Of a DNA stretch of 64,000 bases, positions 53,103 through 62,638 are shown piece by piece. The notes below the pieces were generated by a model, which made no database searches, was not told the DNA's origin, and saw nothing but the letters and a program-made list of their open reading frames with translations. The stretch is from Pseudomonadota bacterium (GTDB lineage: Bacteria > Pseudomonadota > Gammaproteobacteria > Steroidobacterales > Steroidobacteraceae). The DNA lies in assembly GCA_025357635.1 (NCBI GenBank), contig JANXOV010000080.1, forward strand, positions 1 to 64,000. Direction: 5' to 3'. The number at the start of each line of letters is the position of its first letter. Position 1 is the first letter of the stretch. The translations under genes were made by a program, and so were the position numbers.

Positions 53103-54179
53103 ATGTTTCTTAAGAATTGCTGGTACGTAGGTGCCTGGGATCACGAGCTGATCGACGGCAAATTGCTGAGCCGTGTGCTCTTGAACGAGCGTGTGCTGCT
53201 GTATCGAGGGGAGAGCGGCAAGGTCGTCGCAGTCAACGACCGCTGCCCGCATCGCGGCGCGCTGCTGTCCGACGGACGGCTCGAGGGCGATGCCGTGCGC
53301 TGCATGTACCACGGCATCAAGTTCGACGGTACCGGCAAGTGCGTGCAGATTCCCGGACAGGAATTGATCCCGCCGAAAATGCGCGTGCGTTCCTATCCCG
53401 TGCACGAGGTCGGCCATCTCGTGTGGGTCTGGCTGGGTGATCCGGCCAAAGCGGACGTTTCCAAAATTCTGAATCTTCCTTACATGACGGACCCGAATTG
53501 GAAAGGGCTGCCAGGGTATCTGCACTACGATGCGAACTACCTGCTCATCGTCGACAACCTGAGTGATCTGGCGCACCTTGCCTTCGTGCACACGAATACA
53601 CTCGGCGGTTCCGAGGAGTATGCGTATGTATCCAAGCCCGCGTCGATCCTCAAGAACGAGCGCGGTTACACGCTGGAGCGATGGCACACGAACATCGATC
53701 CGCCGCCGTTTCACAAGAAGGTCATCCCCAACAAGCATGACAAACTCGACCGGCGCAACCGCGTAAACATGTATGTCCCGGGGATTTTCGATATGGCGAC
53801 CTTGTTCGCACCGGCAGGCCAGGGTGCGGAAACTGGCGCCGCGGTGCCCGGCACGCGTGAATACCGCAACTGCCAGTTCATGACGCCCGAGACGGACACG
53901 ACCACGCATTTCTTCTGGGCGTATCTCAACAATTTCGAAGGATCGGACTCGACCATCTCGCGCTCACTCCTGGACAGCCTCATCGAGGGGTTCATGGAAG
54001 ACAAGGCGATCATCGAGCGTCAGCAGAAGACGCTCGAGGAAGACCCGGCCTTCGAAAGTCAGATGCTGGCAATTCGTGCAGACGCGCCCCTCGTGCACTT
54101 CCGGCGCACGCTCAGCGGGCTGATCGATGCGGAGCAGGGCGTTGCGGCGGCTGTCGGTTCCCCTGCGGCGGTGGGTTAG
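53103..54179 (+). CDS. Rieske oxygenase, vanillate O-demethylase-like
   Basis: Protein of 358 aa. The Rieske centre is CPHRG...CMYHG (about residues 47-68) and the mononuclear iron site is in DNLSDLAHLAFVHTNTLG. Start and order (MFLKNCWYVGAWDHEL) match the VanA-like group, which removes O-methyl or other groups from aromatic acids using O2 and electrons from a VanB-like reductase. No reductase gene is in the window. The chosen ATG has a GAGGAGGG ribosome site. Likely in one operon with the receptor upstream. Confidence 0.88.
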   Translation: MFLKNCWYVGAWDHELIDGKLLSRVLLNERVLLYRGESGKVVAVNDRCPHRGALLSDGRLEGDAVRCMYHGIKFDGTGKCVQIPGQELIPPKMRVRSYPVHEVGHLVWVWLGDPAKADVSKILNLPYMTDPNWKGLPGYLHYDANYLLIVDNLSDLAHLAFVHTNTLGGSEEYAYVSKPASILKNERGYTLERWHTNIDPPPFHKKVIPNKHDKLDRRNRVNMYVPGIFDMATLFAPAGQGAETGAAVPGTREYRNCQFMTPETDTTTHFFWAYLNNFEGSDSTISRSLLDSLIEGFMEDKAIIERQQKTLEEDPAFESQMLAIRADAPLVHFRRTLSGLIDAEQGVAAAVGSPAAVG

Positions 54180-54190
54180 CGCCGGGCTAT

Positions 54191-57100
54191 TTACCCGATC
54201 CGCACGCGCATGATATTGCGTGCCGGCGCAAGTTTCGACGTGACCGCCTCGAGCGAAACGCGCGCCCCACCGCGGCGATGCGGATTGGCGTCCTGGCTGA
54301 ATGACAAGGGTTGTCCGTTCAGGGAAATCTCCTCGACGCCGCAGCCCGCACTGCCGATCTGATAGACGAGGGTCATCGTTCGACCCAAGAGCATGGTTTG
54401 CACTGTCAGACCATCCAATGCGCAAGGGATGACGGGGTCGATGAGCAGCGAGCTGGCTTCGTGATTCAGTCCCAGAAAATGCCGGGTTATCAAGCCCAGC
54501 GCAATCCCGGCGCCGCTGGAGTACACGCGCCAGCCGCCCTCCAGTTTAATTTCGCCTCGGGCAACACGATCGTACTCGGCGCTTGCCTGGTGACGGTCTT
54601 TGAACGCCGCATCCGAACTTGAGTAGTAGCAGTTCGCCTGGCGCAGCGCGGCTTGGGGAACGATGGAACGCAGCCCGATCGGATTGGCCCGGCACAACGC
54701 GTCGAAGAATTCGTCCGCCCGTCCCAGCTGCGCCAACGCCTGTGCGTAGCGCAGATGCGCATGCATGTACATGAGTCCGATTTCACGGCCGAAAAAAGTG
54801 GCGCTTTCGGCGCGCTGAAATATGCGTTGCGGACCGCCGTGGTACGCCATCGGGCGGTTGAACAATCGAATGCCATCGCTGGCGTGCAGGTGGTCATCGA
54901 TCAGCGCAAGGTGATCGCGGATTTGCGCCGGCGTCAGCAAGTCCTCGAGGATGGCATGAATCATCGCCAGCGCGCTGTAGTGCACGCCGGTGATTTGATC
55001 GCGCGGATGCAGCAGGTAGCGCACGCTGCCGGCGTCCTCGAACAGCGCATAACCGGTGAGCACACCGTCCACGACGAGCAGGCGCTGAAAGTCGTCGCGC
55101 ACGACCGCGGCGCGAGCTTCCAGCGGCGCTGCATCGCTGGCGCGGCCGATCGAGCGCAATGCACGTGCCAGAGTGGTCAGGGTCTGGTAGTTCAGCGTAA
55201 CCGTCCAGGCGCTGCACAGCCGCTCGCGCAGAGCGGGGTCTGCAGGCTGCAGCGAATCGTTCCAATCGCCGTGCCCATAGGCGGCCAGCGCCGTACCCGG
55301 GATGACGCGCCGTTCGATGAGCGCCAGCGCGCGCTGCGCATGCTCCCATAGCGTCGCTTGCTCGCCGGCTTCGGGACCGCGCGAATCGAAAAAGGGCACA
55401 CGTTCATCCAGTACGCCGGCATCGCCGGATGCCAGCAGATACTGCGCCAGTACGAGCAAAGGCCAGAACACGACATCTCCGTGCGAGTCGCCGGGCCGGA
55501 TGTTGCGTTCGCGCTCGAAGAACATGAACCATTGCGGCCAGTCGCCGTCCAGGTTCTGCATGCGCATCACACGCAGCAGCAGATCGCGGATCGGCTCCAC
55601 GCGCCCGAGCCCAAGCAGCATTTCAACCGGTCCCTGGCATACATCGCGCGTGCCCCAGCCGCCGCCGGAGAATTGCTCCAGGCCGCGCGGCGACAGATAG
55701 TGCACCAGCGCATTGTGGGTGAACCAGGGCACGATGTCGGCAAGCCGCGTCACTGCGTCGGCGCGCGGTCCCGGCTTCGCCGGCTTTACCGTAAGGGTGG
55801 GGATCAGACTCGACGCGCAGTCCGCACGCAATGGCGCCTGGGTCTTCGTATCGATCAGATTCGCACTGATGCGCAGGCCCAGGCGTGCAGTCGGCGTGCT
55901 GAGGATGCAAACGTAGGGCTGCTGACGCGAACGGCCGTCGGTGAACAGCAGTTCATCGCCCCCGACCTGCTCGAAGTGCGTTCCCGGCGCCGGCGTGATG
56001 CGCAAGCGCCCGTCGGGAAAGCGGCGGCCCACATCGCTGTCGGGCACGGCCGCGACCACAATGGCGTCATTGTCGACACCCCAAAGCGCCGGTCCCGGCG
56101 TGCTGCCGTCGTCACCATTCAAGGCCACGTGATGCGAGAACAGAAAGCGTGCCGGCGCGCCCGTGCGCACATCGATGGACAGCGTCAATTCCTGCGGTTC
56201 ATGAGTCGCGCCCGCACACACCTCCAAGGTGCCGCCGGCGTGGCGATAGATCCAGCGGCATGAGCCCGGTGCGATCTCGAAGGCGGAGGGCAGATCCAGC
56301 AGCCGCCACACTCCGTCCAGTTCGACGAAGACGCGCAACCCCTGCGAGCGGAACATGCCGAGATAGCTGCGTACCGTCGATAGAAACCGGTTGATGCTCA
56401 CATGGCCTTGCGTGACCATGGAATGAAACACGCCATCCATCCAAGCGGTGGAAGTCAATGCGGACTCGTCGGGAGTCAGGTGCAGTCCGGTGCGCAGCAG
56501 ATGACCGTGCGGGCGCAGGACGCGACGCTCCTTCTCGGCCAATACGACGTGGCGGTCTGGGCCGCAGAAGAATGACAACAGATCGCCGTGCTCGTCGAAC
56601 TCTTCGTGCCGCCAGTCCGACCCGAACAACCCTCGAAGCGCATCTGTGTCAAGATCGAGCACCTCCAGTGGCGCCGCGGCACTGAACAGCGTGGCGTTGC
56701 GGGTTGGGAAAGATCTGCGCTGCGCGACCGCCGGCGGCGCCGCTTCCGGCAGCGCCAGCGCGTCGTCCACGCGCGCCAGATCGGATGGCGAAGTCGCATC
56801 GGGATGATCCGCGAGGAAGCGGCCGAAAAAGCCCGCCGTGACGGTGGCATGGGCTGCCAGCGAAATCGGCGCATCGCGGATGACCGCCATTGAATGCTCA
56901 TGCTGCAATCGCTCGCTGGGCAAGTCGCCGGTGAGTCCGGCGGGCGCCGCATCGCCGCGCCGCGCGAGACTGTAAAACTGCAGGGCATCGGTTGCATATT
57001 CGACACCCCTGCGCAGCGAGCCCAACACCGACCAGGGAAATTGGCCGTCGGCCGCCTGGTTCTGGCGCGAGGCGAGCACCACGCCGTTGCGAGCGTGCGG

Positions 57101-57568
57101 CAACGGCGTGTGGTCGATGTACTGACTCACGTAGAACTCGTTCATGCGCACGGCACCGTAGGAGGCCAGCGCCAGATCCTGGGCATAGGTCAGATCCACG
57201 CTCATGGCGAGCGCCGTGGTGTTCTCGAGCCGCATATGCCAGAACCACGCGGGTGTACTTTGTGCGAGCACCAATGCGATCGAGTAGCGGATGCCGTGCC
57301 ACATCCCGGATCCAACCAGGGTACCGCTGGCGTCCTGCTCGAAGTGAGTGGGGCTTTCCGGGCCGAGCAGTGGCGTCCACTCGAGTATCGCGCCGAGCTG
57401 CCGCAGGTACAGATTCGCCGGGCCGCTTTCCATCTCATTGCCGACGAACAGCAGTAGCGAGATGGCGCCGTGATCGAAGCGCCGCAGCGACCCGTTCGCG
57501 TTGATCTCAAGACTCAGTCCTGAGGCGCTGGTCAAGCGGATTGCGGGATCGATGAGACTGTCAGTCAT
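54191..57568 (-). CDS. very large GH94-type glycoside phosphorylase-like protein
   Basis: Protein of 1125 aa. The N-terminal part (about residues 1-300) resembles the GH94 supersandwich domain. The catalytic barrel is in the second half: FSGGGWGTRDVCQGPVEMLLG, GDWPQWFMFFERERNIRPGDSHGDVVFWPLL and the acid-bearing GHGDWNDSLQP. These match cyclic beta-1,2-glucan synthase C-terminal/cellobiose phosphorylase-like enzymes. There is no NdvB-type glycosyltransferase domain. It should phosphorolyse or rearrange a beta-glucan. The start overlaps the end of the upstream amidohydrolase gene by 4 bases. Confidence 0.82.
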   Translation of the reverse strand: MTDSLIDPAIRLTSASGLSLEINANGSLRRFDHGAISLLLFVGNEMESGPANLYLRQLGAILEWTPLLGPESPTHFEQDASGTLVGSGMWHGIRYSIALVLAQSTPAWFWHMRLENTTALAMSVDLTYAQDLALASYGAVRMNEFYVSQYIDHTPLPHARNGVVLASRQNQAADGQFPWSVLGSLRRGVEYATDALQFYSLARRGDAAPAGLTGDLPSERLQHEHSMAVIRDAPISLAAHATVTAGFFGRFLADHPDATSPSDLARVDDALALPEAAPPAVAQRRSFPTRNATLFSAAAPLEVLDLDTDALRGLFGSDWRHEEFDEHGDLLSFFCGPDRHVVLAEKERRVLRPHGHLLRTGLHLTPDESALTSTAWMDGVFHSMVTQGHVSINRFLSTVRSYLGMFRSQGLRVFVELDGVWRLLDLPSAFEIAPGSCRWIYRHAGGTLEVCAGATHEPQELTLSIDVRTGAPARFLFSHHVALNGDDGSTPGPALWGVDNDAIVVAAVPDSDVGRRFPDGRLRITPAPGTHFEQVGGDELLFTDGRSRQQPYVCILSTPTARLGLRISANLIDTKTQAPLRADCASSLIPTLTVKPAKPGPRADAVTRLADIVPWFTHNALVHYLSPRGLEQFSGGGWGTRDVCQGPVEMLLGLGRVEPIRDLLLRVMRMQNLDGDWPQWFMFFERERNIRPGDSHGDVVFWPLLVLAQYLLASGDAGVLDERVPFFDSRGPEAGEQATLWEHAQRALALIERRVIPGTALAAYGHGDWNDSLQPADPALRERLCSAWTVTLNYQTLTTLARALRSIGRASDAAPLEARAAVVRDDFQRLLVVDGVLTGYALFEDAGSVRYLLHPRDQITGVHYSALAMIHAILEDLLTPAQIRDHLALIDDHLHASDGIRLFNRPMAYHGGPQRIFQRAESATFFGREIGLMYMHAHLRYAQALAQLGRADEFFDALCRANPIGLRSIVPQAALRQANCYYSSSDAAFKDRHQASAEYDRVARGEIKLEGGWRVYSSGAGIALGLITRHFLGLNHEASSLLIDPVIPCALDGLTVQTMLLGRTMTLVYQIGSAGCGVEEISLNGQPLSFSQDANPHRRGGARVSLEAVTSKLAPARNIMRVRIG

Positions 57569-58362
57569 GGCACGGCTGCCTGGGACAGCAGCGCGGCTTC
57601 CGCATCGCGCAACGCGGCCGCAATCCGCTGCGCCCACTGAATTTGTCCGGCCTCATCGCTCACCAGGTCCTGGCGAATTTCTATTTCGACGTGCGGCAGG
57701 CCGCGCGCCTCGGCATGAACGGGAATGCTGTAGTCGGTTGCGTCGCTGACGAAGTACGGTTCGTTGTCGGCGACGATCAGATCGGCCTCGCGGCGCAGGC
57801 GGTCCAGCACCAAACCTGCGAAGCGGCGGTCACGGTTGTACAAGATCGCCGCATGCATGGGCCGGCGGACGCCATGATAAACATCTGTCATGGTGTGCTG
57901 CGCAACGACAATGCAGGGTCTGCCGGTCGTGAGCCGTTCATCGATCAATGCGCGGATGTGATCGTGATACGGCCAGAAGACTTCCGCGCGCCGCTCGGCG
58001 ACCTCGGTTTCGCTCATTCCGCGATTGCCGGGGACCTCGCTTGATTCGCTCACTACCGGAATCGAACTGGACATGTCCGGATGACGATTGCAGTCGATCA
58101 CCAAGCGCGAATAGTTTTGCGCCACCAGCGGCGCATGCAGTGCAGCCGCCACACGGCTGGCCACGCCGAGGGCGCCGATGTCCCAGGCGATGTGCCGCCG
58201 CAGTTCGGCTGGCGGCAGGCCCAGGTTTCCCAGGCGCCGAGGGATGAGTGCGCTGGCATGATCGACCAGGATGATGAAATTCGACTGTCCCTCGCGCCGG
58301 GTCTCAAACCAGGGCGGCGGCTCATCGGAGGCAAGCAGTTGCAGGTCTGAATCCTCAGTCAC
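57565..58362 (-). CDS. N-formylglutamate amidohydrolase-family protein
   Basis: Protein of 265 aa. The family pattern is VDHASALIPRRLGNLGLPPAELRRHIAWDIGALGVA, VDCNRHPD-like (VIDCNRHPDMSSSIP), VFWPYHDHI and HVEIEIRQDL. These are zinc amidohydrolases of the HutG group (PF05013), which in histidine breakdown split N-formylglutamate. No hut genes are nearby. The stop overlaps the GH94 start by 4 bases (ATGA), so the two are co-translated. A role in sugar-related deformylation is possible but only inferred. Confidence 0.85.
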   Translation of the reverse strand: MTEDSDLQLLASDEPPPWFETRREGQSNFIILVDHASALIPRRLGNLGLPPAELRRHIAWDIGALGVASRVAAALHAPLVAQNYSRLVIDCNRHPDMSSSIPVVSESSEVPGNRGMSETEVAERRAEVFWPYHDHIRALIDERLTTGRPCIVVAQHTMTDVYHGVRRPMHAAILYNRDRRFAGLVLDRLRREADLIVADNEPYFVSDATDYSIPVHAEARGLPHVEIEIRQDLVSDEAGQIQWAQRIAAALRDAEAALLSQAAVP

Positions 58363-58452
58363 GGCGATATGTTTTGCGTCCGGTTGCAGCGGACGGGCCA
58401 GTTCGGAAAGGGTACCATCGTTTCTGGTTTTTGACCGAGCAGGAGTACGACC

Positions 58453-58968
58453 ATGCGGATTTCAAGCTTTCTGGGTTCCCTGTTGATTGCACTGCCGCCG
58501 CTGGCACTGGCGGCTGATTCACTCGATGTGAAGCTGGGGTTATGGGAGGTGACGTACGCCACCGAGATGCAAGGCTCGATGATTCCGAAATCTGTGTTGG
58601 ACAAGATGCCGCCGGCGCAGCGCGCCAAGATGGAAGCGGACATGCAAAAGCGGGCCGCCGGTGGGCCTGAAGCGCACGTGCACAAGAGTTGCGTGACGGC
58701 CAAGGACATCAAAGAAGGAGCGTTCCGCGCCTCCGAAGACAAAGGTGATCATTCCTGTAAGACGACGATCAGCGCGCAGTCGAGCACGCTGCAGGAAGCA
58801 ACCGTGACGTGCGGCGGGAAAGAGCCGCGCACGAGTCATATCAAAGTGCAGTCCCAGGGACGCGAGCGCATGACTGGCAGCATCGAGAACACGATGGAAC
58901 GCGGCAAGATAACTGTGAAGCTGTCGGGTAAGTGGATCGGCGAGAGCTGCACCGGAGTCAACGAGTGA
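58453..58968 (+). CDS. secreted DUF3617 protein
   Basis: Protein of 171 aa with a signal peptide (cleavage near LALAADS). The pattern KLGLWEVTYATEM, MPPAQRAKMEADMQKR, HKSCVTAKDIKEGAF, CKTTI and MTGSIENTMERGKITVKLSGKWIGESCTG is that of DUF3617, a periplasmic family in proteobacteria with unknown role. Two disulfides are plausible. Single gene. Confidence 0.87.
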   Translation: MRISSFLGSLLIALPPLALAADSLDVKLGLWEVTYATEMQGSMIPKSVLDKMPPAQRAKMEADMQKRAAGGPEAHVHKSCVTAKDIKEGAFRASEDKGDHSCKTTISAQSSTLQEATVTCGGKEPRTSHIKVQSQGRERMTGSIENTMERGKITVKLSGKWIGESCTGVNE

Positions 58969-58990
58969 TGCGCAGCAACGGTCGGCCGGG

Positions 58991-60688
58991 CTATTTCGCC
59001 CGGTAAACCCACTCGCCGCCCACCATGGTCCACAGGACCTGGGTGTCGCGCATCTCATCGGCTGGCACGGTCAGCACGTCGCGGTCCACCAGTGTCATAT
59101 CGGCCGCTTTACCGGGCTCGATGGAGCCGATGGATGCCTGCTGGTTCATCGCACGCGCTGCGTTGATGGTGTAGGCGTACAGCATGGCTTCGCGCGGCAT
59201 GACCTGGTTTGCATCCAGCACGCCTTTGTCCCCTTTGCGCGTTTCGGCGATGTATATGCCGTTAAACACATTGGGTGTCGACACCGGCCAGTCGCTGGCG
59301 CCGGCGATCACGGTGCCTGCATTGAGCATGGAGCGCGCCGGGTACTGCCATGGGTATATTTCCGCGCTCACGTAAGGCTGCACCAGATCGATGCTGTCAG
59401 TGCCGGCGGCCGCCCACAGCAGCTGATAGGAGGCGATGACGCCAAGTGGCTTGAAGCGCGGCACATCCTCGCTACGCACGAATTGCAGATGCGTGATGGT
59501 GTGCGGCAGGCCGCTGTTGCCATTGGCCTTGCGCGCCGCTTCGTAGCCGTTCAATGCCTCATGCACGGCCAGATCGCCGATGGCGTGCGTATGCACGATC
59601 AGGCCCTGCTTGTCGGCGTCGACGCACATCTGCGCAAACTTTGCCGGCTCAAACAGCAGATCCCCCATCTTGCCGGTGTTCTTGTACGGCGCGGTCATCG
59701 CTGCGCTTTGTGACGGATACTCCACCACGCCGTCGGCGAAAACTTTCACGCCGGGCACGGTGAGGTTGGGCACGTTCGCAAATTGGGACTTCAGCGCCAG
59801 CGCCTCGGCCAAGGGCTTCGCTTCATTCGCCTTCACGACGACAAAGGCGGCGACGTGCGCGGTGAGCTTGTTGGCGGCCGCCAGATCGCGGTAGGCCGTG
59901 AGCTGGGCGGCATCGACCGCAGGGTCCAGCCAGGAGGTGATACCCAGTCCGTGCAGGTACTTCACGGCCGCTTCGGCGCCGGCGAGTTGTTTGGCCGCAG
60001 CGGTCGGGGGGATTTTCTTCTGGATGATTTCCAGGCCTTCATCCACACCAAAGCCATTGGGCGTAAGGTCCGCCTCCAGGCCGTAGTATTTGCGCTTGGC
60101 CTCGCTCAGTTTCGATATGTACGCCTTGTTCAGGCCCGCGCGCTTGCGCAACGCCGCGTTCGACCAGCCGGTGTGCCCGTCCATGCCCCCAAGGAAGACA
60201 GGTTGGCGCGCGTAGGCGCCGGCATTGAATCGCGCATTCAATTCGGGAATGTGCGACCAGGTTTCCAATGCCACGCCGGTCACGACCAGCACGTCGCCGC
60301 TCATGCCACGGCCGGTGGCCTTCGCGTCGGCAACAAATTTTTCCAGCGCATTAAGGTCGTGGATTTGATCCTGCGCATCGGCCGAAATGAGGCCGATACC
60401 GCCATAGATCGCATGCACGTGGCTGTCGATCAGGCCCGGCAACAAGGTCTTGCCCCCCAGGTCAACAACCTGTGCGCTGTCGCCAACGCTTGCTTTCACA
60501 TCGAAGCGATTGCCGACAGCAACGATCTTGCCGTCGCGGATGGACACGGATTCCGCGTACGGACTTTGTGGGTTGCCCGTGAAGACCTTGCCATTCACCA
60601 GCAAGACCTCGTTGGCGGACGCGGCGAGGGCGCCGCTGCAGCAGGCGGCGATAATCAGACAGACACGGGCGACACGCATAGAACTCAT
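58991..60688 (-). CDS. secreted amidohydrolase, YtcJ-like
   Basis: Protein of 565 aa with a signal peptide (cleavage near LAASANE). The metal motifs are DSHVHAIYGG, GWSNAALRK context, HTHAIGDLAVHEAL and the SDWPVSTPNVFNGIY region with the last metal-ligand Asp, and the C-terminal IEPGKAADMTLVDRDVL strand is present. This is the YtcJ/amidohydrolase-3 branch; substrates range from amides to imides and are unknown here. Intact, unlike the amidohydrolase at 1987. Confidence 0.88.
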   Translation of the reverse strand: MSSMRVARVCLIIAACCSGALAASANEVLLVNGKVFTGNPQSPYAESVSIRDGKIVAVGNRFDVKASVGDSAQVVDLGGKTLLPGLIDSHVHAIYGGIGLISADAQDQIHDLNALEKFVADAKATGRGMSGDVLVVTGVALETWSHIPELNARFNAGAYARQPVFLGGMDGHTGWSNAALRKRAGLNKAYISKLSEAKRKYYGLEADLTPNGFGVDEGLEIIQKKIPPTAAAKQLAGAEAAVKYLHGLGITSWLDPAVDAAQLTAYRDLAAANKLTAHVAAFVVVKANEAKPLAEALALKSQFANVPNLTVPGVKVFADGVVEYPSQSAAMTAPYKNTGKMGDLLFEPAKFAQMCVDADKQGLIVHTHAIGDLAVHEALNGYEAARKANGNSGLPHTITHLQFVRSEDVPRFKPLGVIASYQLLWAAAGTDSIDLVQPYVSAEIYPWQYPARSMLNAGTVIAGASDWPVSTPNVFNGIYIAETRKGDKGVLDANQVMPREAMLYAYTINAARAMNQQASIGSIEPGKAADMTLVDRDVLTVPADEMRDTQVLWTMVGGEWVYRAK

Positions 60689-60733
60689 GAGGACTCCCTG
60701 ACAGAAGGACGGAGGTACGAACGCGGCGGCGCT

Positions 60734-61393
60734 TTAGGGCGCTTTGCCGTATTTGGGATTGTAAGGCCCGAAGGGCAGGCCTGCGTCTTTTTTGAAGAAC
60801 ATGAGTTGATTGGCAAGCTGGCTTACCTGATGACCCGGATCAGTCTTGGAATTGATGGCTTGGCTTACGGCGGCGGCCACAAGATCGGCGATGATGTTGC
60901 CTGTACCGGACCCGCTGGAACCCTGCTGCGCCAGTCCCTTGCCTTCCCACAGCAGCGAGCCGGTGCGCGTATCTACCAGTTTCGCCTCGGCCGACACAGT
61001 GGTCGTGCTGCTGATCACCTGATACTGGCTGCCGTACTTCTTAAGAGTAACGAACAGGATCGAATCCGCACCGAAGATCTCTGCGGCTTTTGCAAGCGGT
61101 ACCTGATGCATCTCCCCCGCGGTGGGCATGCCATTCTCTTTCAGGAACTGATCCACTATCTCCACCGGGAACACGTAGTAGCCCAGTTCCGCCAGCGGCT
61201 GCGTGACCGTCGACAGATAGCTGTAGGTGCCTTGCACCGCTGTGCTTTCGTTCAGCGGCGGCAGCACCAGGATGGAGCGGGGCGGATGCGCGCGGAAATT
61301 GGTGTAGTCGTAGGGCTGGACGGTCTTGCAGCCGCTCAATACCCACGGCGCACACAGTGCGGCGGCGATCAGTCGGGCAGTGCGCAGGTTCAT
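60734..61393 (-). CDS. DUF799 lipoprotein
   Basis: Protein of 219 aa. Lipoprotein signal with LSGC. The family signature of DUF799 (GNA1162-like) is visible: RSILVLPPLNESTAVQGTYSYLSTVTQPLAELGYYVFPVEIVDQFLKENG, FGADSILFVTLKKYGSQY and the LVDTRTGSLLWEGKG region. It is the last of three lipoprotein genes in the order CsgG-like, DUF4810, DUF799; it starts by a 4-base overlap (ATGA) with the DUF4810 gene. In relatives this trio is kept together, suggesting an outer membrane complex. Confidence 0.88.
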   Translation of the reverse strand: MNLRTARLIAAALCAPWVLSGCKTVQPYDYTNFRAHPPRSILVLPPLNESTAVQGTYSYLSTVTQPLAELGYYVFPVEIVDQFLKENGMPTAGEMHQVPLAKAAEIFGADSILFVTLKKYGSQYQVISSTTTVSAEAKLVDTRTGSLLWEGKGLAQQGSSGSGTGNIIADLVAAAVSQAINSKTDPGHQVSQLANQLMFFKKDAGLPFGPYNPKYGKAP

Positions 61394-61740
61394 GGCTGCT
61401 TCAACCTGGCAATCAGCCGGTCCACGAACACCGCGGATTCGGGGAATTCCGCTTTTTCCGTCATGAATTCCTGCCGCGCTTGATCGGATTTGCCGATCTG
61501 GTAATACAGGTAGCCCAGCTGCGCATGCCATCCCGGCGGCAGACGCTGATTGGCGCCGCGGGCCGCTTGATAGTCCTTCTCCAAGGATGCGATCTGCGAT
61601 TGCGCATCGCCGGCGCCAGGAGTCGCGTGGTTGGAATAAATGAGTTGCTCGTAGCTGCCCCAGGCGTACATCGGTTTTGGCGGGGTCGCGCAACCCACAA
61701 GCGCCGCGCCCAGCATCAACATCGCGTACAACCGCAGCAT
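61390..61740 (-). CDS. DUF4810 lipoprotein
   Basis: Protein of 116 aa. Lipobox LVGC at the signal end, then YAWGSYEQLIYSNHATPG, SLEKDYQAARGANQRLPPGWHAQLGYLYYQIGKSDQARQEFMTEKAEFPESAVFVDRL. The second half looks like a tetratricopeptide pair and matches DUF4810. It is the middle gene of the trio with the CsgG-like and DUF799 genes, with 5 bases and a 4-base overlap at the two junctions. Confidence 0.87.
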   Translation of the reverse strand: MLRLYAMLMLGAALVGCATPPKPMYAWGSYEQLIYSNHATPGAGDAQSQIASLEKDYQAARGANQRLPPGWHAQLGYLYYQIGKSDQARQEFMTEKAEFPESAVFVDRLIARLKQP

Positions 61741-61745
61741 GGCGG

Positions 61746-62438
61746 TTACTTCGTCGGAGTCCAGCTGCCTTTTTCAGCGCCTTCGACCAGCCGGTCTACA
61801 GCCTCTCGCACTGCCAGGTCAAGCACCTTGCCGTTCAGGGTGGAGTCATAGCTGGCCGTGCCGCCAAATCCGATGACCTCGCGACTGCTCAAAGCGTACT
61901 CGCCTGCACCGGAGACCGAGTACACGACCTGCGAGGTGAGCACATCGACCACATTCAAGGTGACCTTGGAGTAGGCGACCTGCTTCTTGCCGCTGCCCAA
62001 GATGCCGAATAATTGCTGATCGCCGCTTTCCTTGCGGCCGAATTCCACGACATCGCCGGTGATGATGTATTGCGCGCCTATGAGCTTTTGATCCTTGCCC
62101 GCAAGTTTCGCTTCGCGCGCATTCTCGTCCATGTTGTCGCGGTCCATGACGCTGAAGCGCCCGGTCTGCTGCAGATGGCCGATGAGAATGGTCTTGGCCT
62201 GACCGCCCAGACGGTCCACTCCGTCGGAAAACAAGCCGCGCAGATAGCTGGAGCGGTTGTCGAACTTGCCCACCGCCAGTGAGCTCTTCGGGCCGTTGTA
62301 GGCGGGCGCAGTGGCGGCAGCGGCGGATTTTTCTACTGCGACGGATTGATGCGATTCGGTGGCGCAACTGGTCAGGCCACAGGCTATTGCGGCCGCGCAG
62401 GCGATGCCGCGGAAGGAAACGAAAGAGCGGGCGTGCAT
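61746..62438 (-). CDS. CsgG/HfaB-like lipoprotein
   Basis: Protein of 230 aa. Lipobox LTSC. The CsgG family segment reads SSLAVGKFDNRSSYLRGLFSDGVDRLGGQAKTILIGHLQQTGRFSVMDRDNMDENAREAKLAG, followed by GAQYIITGDVVEFGRK and VTLNVVDVLTSQVVYSVSGAGEYALSSREVIGFGG. In curli systems CsgG forms the outer membrane secretion pore, but no csgA/B/E/F genes are here. Together with DUF4810 and DUF799 it likely forms a different envelope lipoprotein complex. Confidence 0.87.
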   Translation of the reverse strand: MHARSFVSFRGIACAAAIACGLTSCATESHQSVAVEKSAAAATAPAYNGPKSSLAVGKFDNRSSYLRGLFSDGVDRLGGQAKTILIGHLQQTGRFSVMDRDNMDENAREAKLAGKDQKLIGAQYIITGDVVEFGRKESGDQQLFGILGSGKKQVAYSKVTLNVVDVLTSQVVYSVSGAGEYALSSREVIGFGGTASYDSTLNGKVLDLAVREAVDRLVEGAEKGSWTPTK

Positions 62439-62638
62439 GCGATGTCCTTATAGTGATTCGACCGCGATGAAGGTCTGATCGCGTATCGCACGGATGATAC
62501 CGCAATTGCCGATTTTCGAGGTAACTTTGCCGGCAGGAACTCGCGCAGATAAGCAAGACAGGCGATTCCGGCGTGCCGCTGCATGAGCGGCGTGATCCTG
62601 CGCCATTGAATCATCGGCAACTGATTGAGGCATTGCTC

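Noticed and set aside
59783-61483. 566-residue open frame on the plus strand
   Set aside because: It is antisense to the YtcJ-like amidohydrolase and the DUF799 gene, has no family pattern and is typical of high-GC shadow frames.
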